Source: Dichotomocladium elegans
Lineage: Eukaryota > Mucoromycota > Mucoromycetes > Mucorales > Lichtheimiaceae
Direction of reading: 5' to 3'
NCBI GenBank assembly: GCA_025716815.1
Contig: JAIXMN010000016.1
Location: 496,001 to 560,000, forward strand
DNA length: 64,000 nt
How positions within the stretch are numbered: position 1 is the stretch's first letter; each line of letters starts with the position of its first letter. Of this stretch, positions 60,285 through 64,000 are shown piece after piece. The notes under the pieces were generated by a model. That model did no database searches and was not told the origin of the DNA. It was given only the letters and a program-made list of their open reading frames with translations. A program made the translations under genes and the position numbers.

Positions 60285-60895
60285 CCAAACCTTGGATGAT
60301 TGTATTTGTAATTTGCGACCAAAGACGTCGCGCGAAGGATTACGGCGGTTGGTGTGGTCCATGTGTCCTCACTTGCAAGGGGTGGAGCCTATGTGGTTTT
60401 GGTGTGCTACTGATAACTCTCGATCTTGCAATGTGGAATGTGTTGCAGGCTTCCTCCACCCGTCTAATAGCAGTTGGAAGAGCACAGACCTTCTGATGCA
60501 CCAGTTTGAATCCAGACTCATCCAGAAAAAACGCAGTTTTTTTTTCTAAAGTCGATGTCGGTCCTGTCCCATCTGCGCGCCCAGTCAAGATGTTCTTGGA
60601 TCTTTGCATCACTGTTCCTGTCTATAGGCTGAGACCGGGGCCATTTTCAATGACGTGTGGCATTTGTTTTTTCATAAATCGATGGAGCGTCGCTTTCGAG
60701 ACTTGAGGGCCCTCAAATCTCTGGAGCAGTTGCTCCATCAGCGGCTCTAGGATAATCATCAACGCATTCCAAAATAACGCTCTTAAGCTCTTCATTGAGA
60801 ATATGTACGCGAACGACCCTTCGCGTTAGGTTCCCTAAAGATGCTGCCAGGGTCCTTTCCGTTCTGTAATGCCCACCGCTGGACTGGACGAACAT
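60285..60895 (-). pseudogene. Tc1/mariner-type transposase relic
   Basis: Fragments in different frames on the minus strand correspond to the N-terminal and middle parts of the same kind of transposase as at 39424-40296. Near 60800-60760 it reads HILNEELKSVILECVDDYP. Near 60555-60500 it reads AFFLDESGFKLVHQKV, where FLDESGF carries the first catalytic Asp. Stops and frameshifts break it, and the C-terminal catalytic part was not found. It is not part of the large arms. Confidence 0.75.
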
Positions 60896-61717
60896 GGATT
60901 CCTAGCAGCTGATGCACTCGATAGCCTTTTCAAATATCCGTCTGAATAAGCTGATCTTGTCTCGGACAGCATACGCTGAGTAACTGCGCCTGATCCCTGC
61001 TTATTTCATCCGAATGTCTGCATCCTTTCGCTTGAGATTGTGCGTAGCTATAAGCTCAGAGTTATCTTTGCAGGGTATTCTACGCAGATTTTCAGTGTGA
61101 GAATAAACGGATTTGCTTTTTTTGTGCGACATCTTTCCGTCTATGCATGCGACATTCGATTTGTCATCACGCATAAAGACTTACTGGGCTATACACGCGA
61201 TTTTTATTTATTTATTTTTGCGACCTGAGACTTCAGAACTGGTTGGGTAAGACTTTGATTTTGGAAAATAGTGTATACCTCATGTGCACGCCATTAACTT
61301 CTCGCAAGTGTATCTCATACGTACGGACACAGATGTGCACTGTTGGTGGTTTCACGAACTTCTGAAAGGCATCATCGGATACCAATATTGCGCAATTCTA
61401 AATAAGTGTTAGTCAGCTGACATTGATTTGGAAGAGCCATCTTTCAATCGGGTTATCTGCATAACGTGAATTTAAAACACAGTAAGGGGATATGTAAAGG
61501 AAGTTCTTTTACGTTGTTGCCTCTCGTAAGATAAGGAAGCCGATAGGATAGAAATCAAAACATTTACAGGTAATAGAGGTCGGGGAAGTTCTTTTGGATA
61601 AAGCATGAAAGGAAAAATGAAGAGAAATGCCGAGTATAGTATAAAAGGGTACTGCGTGTATGAGTGTGAATAATTTCGTTGGATCGGGGGGTTGTGGGGA
61701 TCCATTTGATATCTTCT
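60896..61717. other. Intergenic, no gene recognised
   Basis: Between the transposase relic and the 3' end of the aspartokinase gene. Open frames are short, AT-rich and without known domains. Confidence 0.45.
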
Positions 61718-63462
61718 TTAGTCTAGAAACAATGCAGCGGCCTGAGAGGACTTGAGCGCTGGTAGGATGACCGAACTCTTTTTGCTGAGAAGCTGGTCAT
61801 GGATAGCGTTCATAGCCACCAGAGCGGATTTATCCTCAATAACGCACGAAATGTTGATTTCTGACGCGCCTTGTGAGATCATTTCAATATTGACACCTGC
61901 CGACGCCAGCGTCGAAAACATCATTCCAGCAATACCGACCATGTTCTTCATCTGTTTGCCAACGAGGGACAAAATAGCCATATTCTTGAGAATGTCGACC
62001 TCACCAACAACGCTGAGGTCCTCAATCACCCGCTGAAGATCCTTTTCAGCGCTATCGACACCAAGGGCCATAGAGACGTGTACCTCGGACGTGGAAATCA
62101 GGTCGACAACGACACCATATCTGTCAAGGGTCGAGAAGATCTTTGCAAAGAAACCATGACTGACGCTCTTGCGGTTGGAGTGAACGTTCAAAACAATGAC
62201 ATTATCCTTGATGGTAACAGCGGTTGGGTACTTGCGGGACAGGTCAAGGTAGTAGCCATTCTCTGCGAGGACCTTAGGAGAATGCGGGGGTGTCGAAGTA
62301 CCGTCTTTGGAAACGGTGTTATCAGTGGGGAACACGACAGTGCCCTGACCGCGTGGGTTCTGGACGTTTTTAATGCGAATTGGGATGTGGGCGCGGATGA
62401 CCTGCTCCATGGTGAATGGGTGGATGACTTCGGAACCATAGTACGTCAATTCTGAGGCCTCCTCGGGCGTGATGATCGACAAAAGACGGGCTCCCTTGAC
62501 CTTGCGGGGATCAGCTGTGAAGATACCGTCGACTTCTTTCCAAATCTGGAGTTCTTCAGCACCCAGACCCACTGCTGTCAAGGCTGCACAGAGGTCCGTG
62601 TAACCACGACCAACAGTACTCAGCAGACTTCCGGGAACAATGCCAAAGAAACCTTGAATTAGGCGACGTTAGCAGGGCACGAAATGTGAAAAAAGCCATT
62701 GTTTTCTTTTAACTCACCAGTGACTACAGGCACCTTGTCGCCGCAAGCACGGATCCTCTCTGCCATGCGTTCCGCAAGATAATCATAGAAACGCTGGTCA
62801 AGAACTTCGAAATCACGATCAACAATGTTCTCAAAGGAAACAAACGTAGCATCGACGTCCTATACCATGGGGTCCATTCAGCTCCTGAAGTAATCAATAA
62901 TTGCTTCCCACTACTTACCCGATCTTGCAAAACTGCAGCTACAATTCTGCATGATAGCTTCTCGCCAACGCCGATGATGATATCTCGTGAACGAGGGGAA
63001 ATCTCATTGATGATTTGAGCTGCTTCCAAAAAGGATCTGAGCTTGGTGCAGTCATCGGTGATATCCTTTTTCAGTTGCAGTTTAATCTCTTCGTTTGCAA
63101 TCATTGCGTCTGAGACTTCAAGATGGTCTTCGAGAAGTTCGTTCAGAATCGTCTGATAAGCTGTTGATCCTGGTCGAAGAGCATCACCCGCGGCTCGGAT
63201 AAGTCGATTCGTTGTTCCCGTTTGCTTGCTCTCCCCGCTCCTGGCAGAGCATACGACAACAAGACGGTTTGACTTGACGTACTCCCTGGAGACAAAAGAA
63301 TTAGCAATCGATCATATGTTCAATCGATGTTGTAATGATGCTTTACTTGATGACTTGATTCGCAATATTGTCCAGAAATTTGCCGACGCTCGTGCCGCCG
63401 AATTTTTGGACAACATACGGAAGATCGGGTGAATTTTGGAACATTGGCGTGGCAAAGGGCAT
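61718..63462 (-). CDS. HOM3: Aspartate kinase (Hom3 type)
   Basis: Four minus-strand exons: 63462-63347, 63285-62919, 62859-62718 and 62652-61718, with GT-AG junctions in frame, give 519 residues, close to yeast Hom3 (527). The kinase phosphorylates aspartate in the first step toward threonine, methionine and homoserine. Landmarks in order: VVQKFGGTSVG at ~17-27, VVVCSARSGESKQTGTTNRL, EKLSCRIVAAVL, VPVVTGFFGIVPG, TVGRGYTDLCAALTAVGLGA, WKEVDGIFTADPR and ELTYYGSEVIHPF. Two C-terminal ACT domains (~365-519, including TSEVHVSMAL and GVNIEMISQGASEINIS) bind the feedback inhibitor threonine in fungi. The ATG at 63462 leads directly into the conserved start. Confidence 0.95.
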
Positions 63463-63748
63463 TTGCGTGAGACAGCTGACGAAGCGTCTGGGGTGGGGGA
63501 GAAGTGGAGGGAATGAATGGAAGGGTTGGCCTTGTTTGCGGCCTTATAAAGGAATTCGATCAAAGAAATCGCCTGTGAGTCAGGGGGGCTCACTTATCCA
63601 ATAGGCAGTGCGCAGGCCATGGCATTTGAGATCCGCACGATACCATGTTCCCGATAAATTCCACAGCCCCGATTGGATGCAAGTGTCCTGCAGAGCCCAT
63701 TGAAAACAGAGGAAAAACAAGAAAAAAAAAATTTAAACAAGCATGGGT
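63463..63748. other. Short intergenic region upstream of HOM3
   Basis: Contains the likely HOM3 promoter on the minus strand. No site such as a clear Gcn4-type TGACTC element was securely identified; a TGAGTCAG sequence at ~63577-63584 resembles the Gcn4/AP-1 core TGAGTCA. Confidence 0.4.
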
Positions 63749-64000
63749 TCAGTACCCGTTATTTGCTTTCTTTTGCTTGGGACGATAACGAAGAAAGACT
63801 AAGGCGTAGCCACTGAATGTCATCGATGCGCACAGGCTGAACATGCTAGTGACTGACAGCGCATCGACCTTGAAAAAAAAACCCCCCCACATAATGCAAA
63901 TATGTCCCCATGTGAGTGCATCGATGCGATTGATGATTGTCAGCAACTTACATGCCACATGACGATGCCAACCCCGATATTCATGGGGATCCTTAAAAGG
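63749..64000 (-). CDS. C-terminal part of an unrecognised membrane protein gene
   Basis: The last exon appears to run from ~63873 down to the stop at 63749, after an acceptor TTTTTTTTCAAG and an intron whose donor lies near 63954 (CAT|GTAAGT). The deduced end reads VDALSVTSMFSLCASMTFSG, then YALVFLRYRPKQKK: one hydrophobic segment and a basic tail. The preceding exon, which runs off the window, would encode MNIGVGIVMWH or a longer form. The shape is that of a small organellar membrane protein, but I cannot assign a family. Confidence 0.45.
   Translation of the reverse strand, partial: PFKDPHEYRGWHRHVACKLLTIINRIDALTWGHICIMWGGFFFKVDALSVTSMFSLCASMTFSGYALVFLRYRPKQKKANNGY

Noticed and set aside
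63735..63765. tRNA-like T-arm (GGGTTCAGTACCC)
   Set aside because: No acceptor stem, D arm or anticodon arm could be paired around it. I found no convincing tRNA or rRNA gene in the window.

Overview
The window is eukaryotic and fungal. Its genes carry short GT-AG introns and encode typical fungal proteins: a Ste12/SteA factor with C2H2 fingers, a hybrid histidine kinase and a Hom3 aspartokinase. Decayed Tc1/mariner transposases and an APE-type LINE of the sort common in early-diverging fungi suggest Mucoromycota, probably Mucorales-like. The placement is inferred from gene style; no species can be named.

Regions: (1) 1-9185, two apparently identical head-to-tail copies of a non-LTR retrotransposon (period 5242 bp; the first is cut by the window edge), separated by a 15-bp target duplication. 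(2) 9186-16020, a large palindrome (A) with a 148-bp loop. Its arms carry arrays of a 69/70-bp minisatellite and a dead transposase end, and the LINEs sit inside its left arm. (3) 16021-37413, a gene island: an unknown 385-aa gene, STE12-like factor, SLC35F transporter, hybrid histidine kinase and PTPA/Rrd phosphatase activator. (4) 37414-39420, gene-poor, with a possible decayed fragment of an RNA polymerase second-largest subunit. (5) 39424-52695, a second inverted-repeat complex (B). Its arms are homologous to A but enclose about 4 kb of unique DNA holding two small foldback (MITE-like) elements. (6) 52696-64000: a paralogue of the unknown gene in opposite orientation, a 9-exon sucrose-type transporter with two microexons, a Tc1/mariner relic, HOM3 aspartokinase, and the 3' end of an unrecognised membrane-protein gene.

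No operon-like pathway links the genes. Sensing and signalling genes (histidine kinase, Ste12, PP2A activator) share the island with transporters, but co-regulation cannot be read from sequence. The unusual part is the repeat architecture: a LINE apparently aimed at one site in a palindromic element, near-identical inverted repeats flanking a 24-kb gene island, and a gene-conversion-like patch shared by two inverted paralogues.
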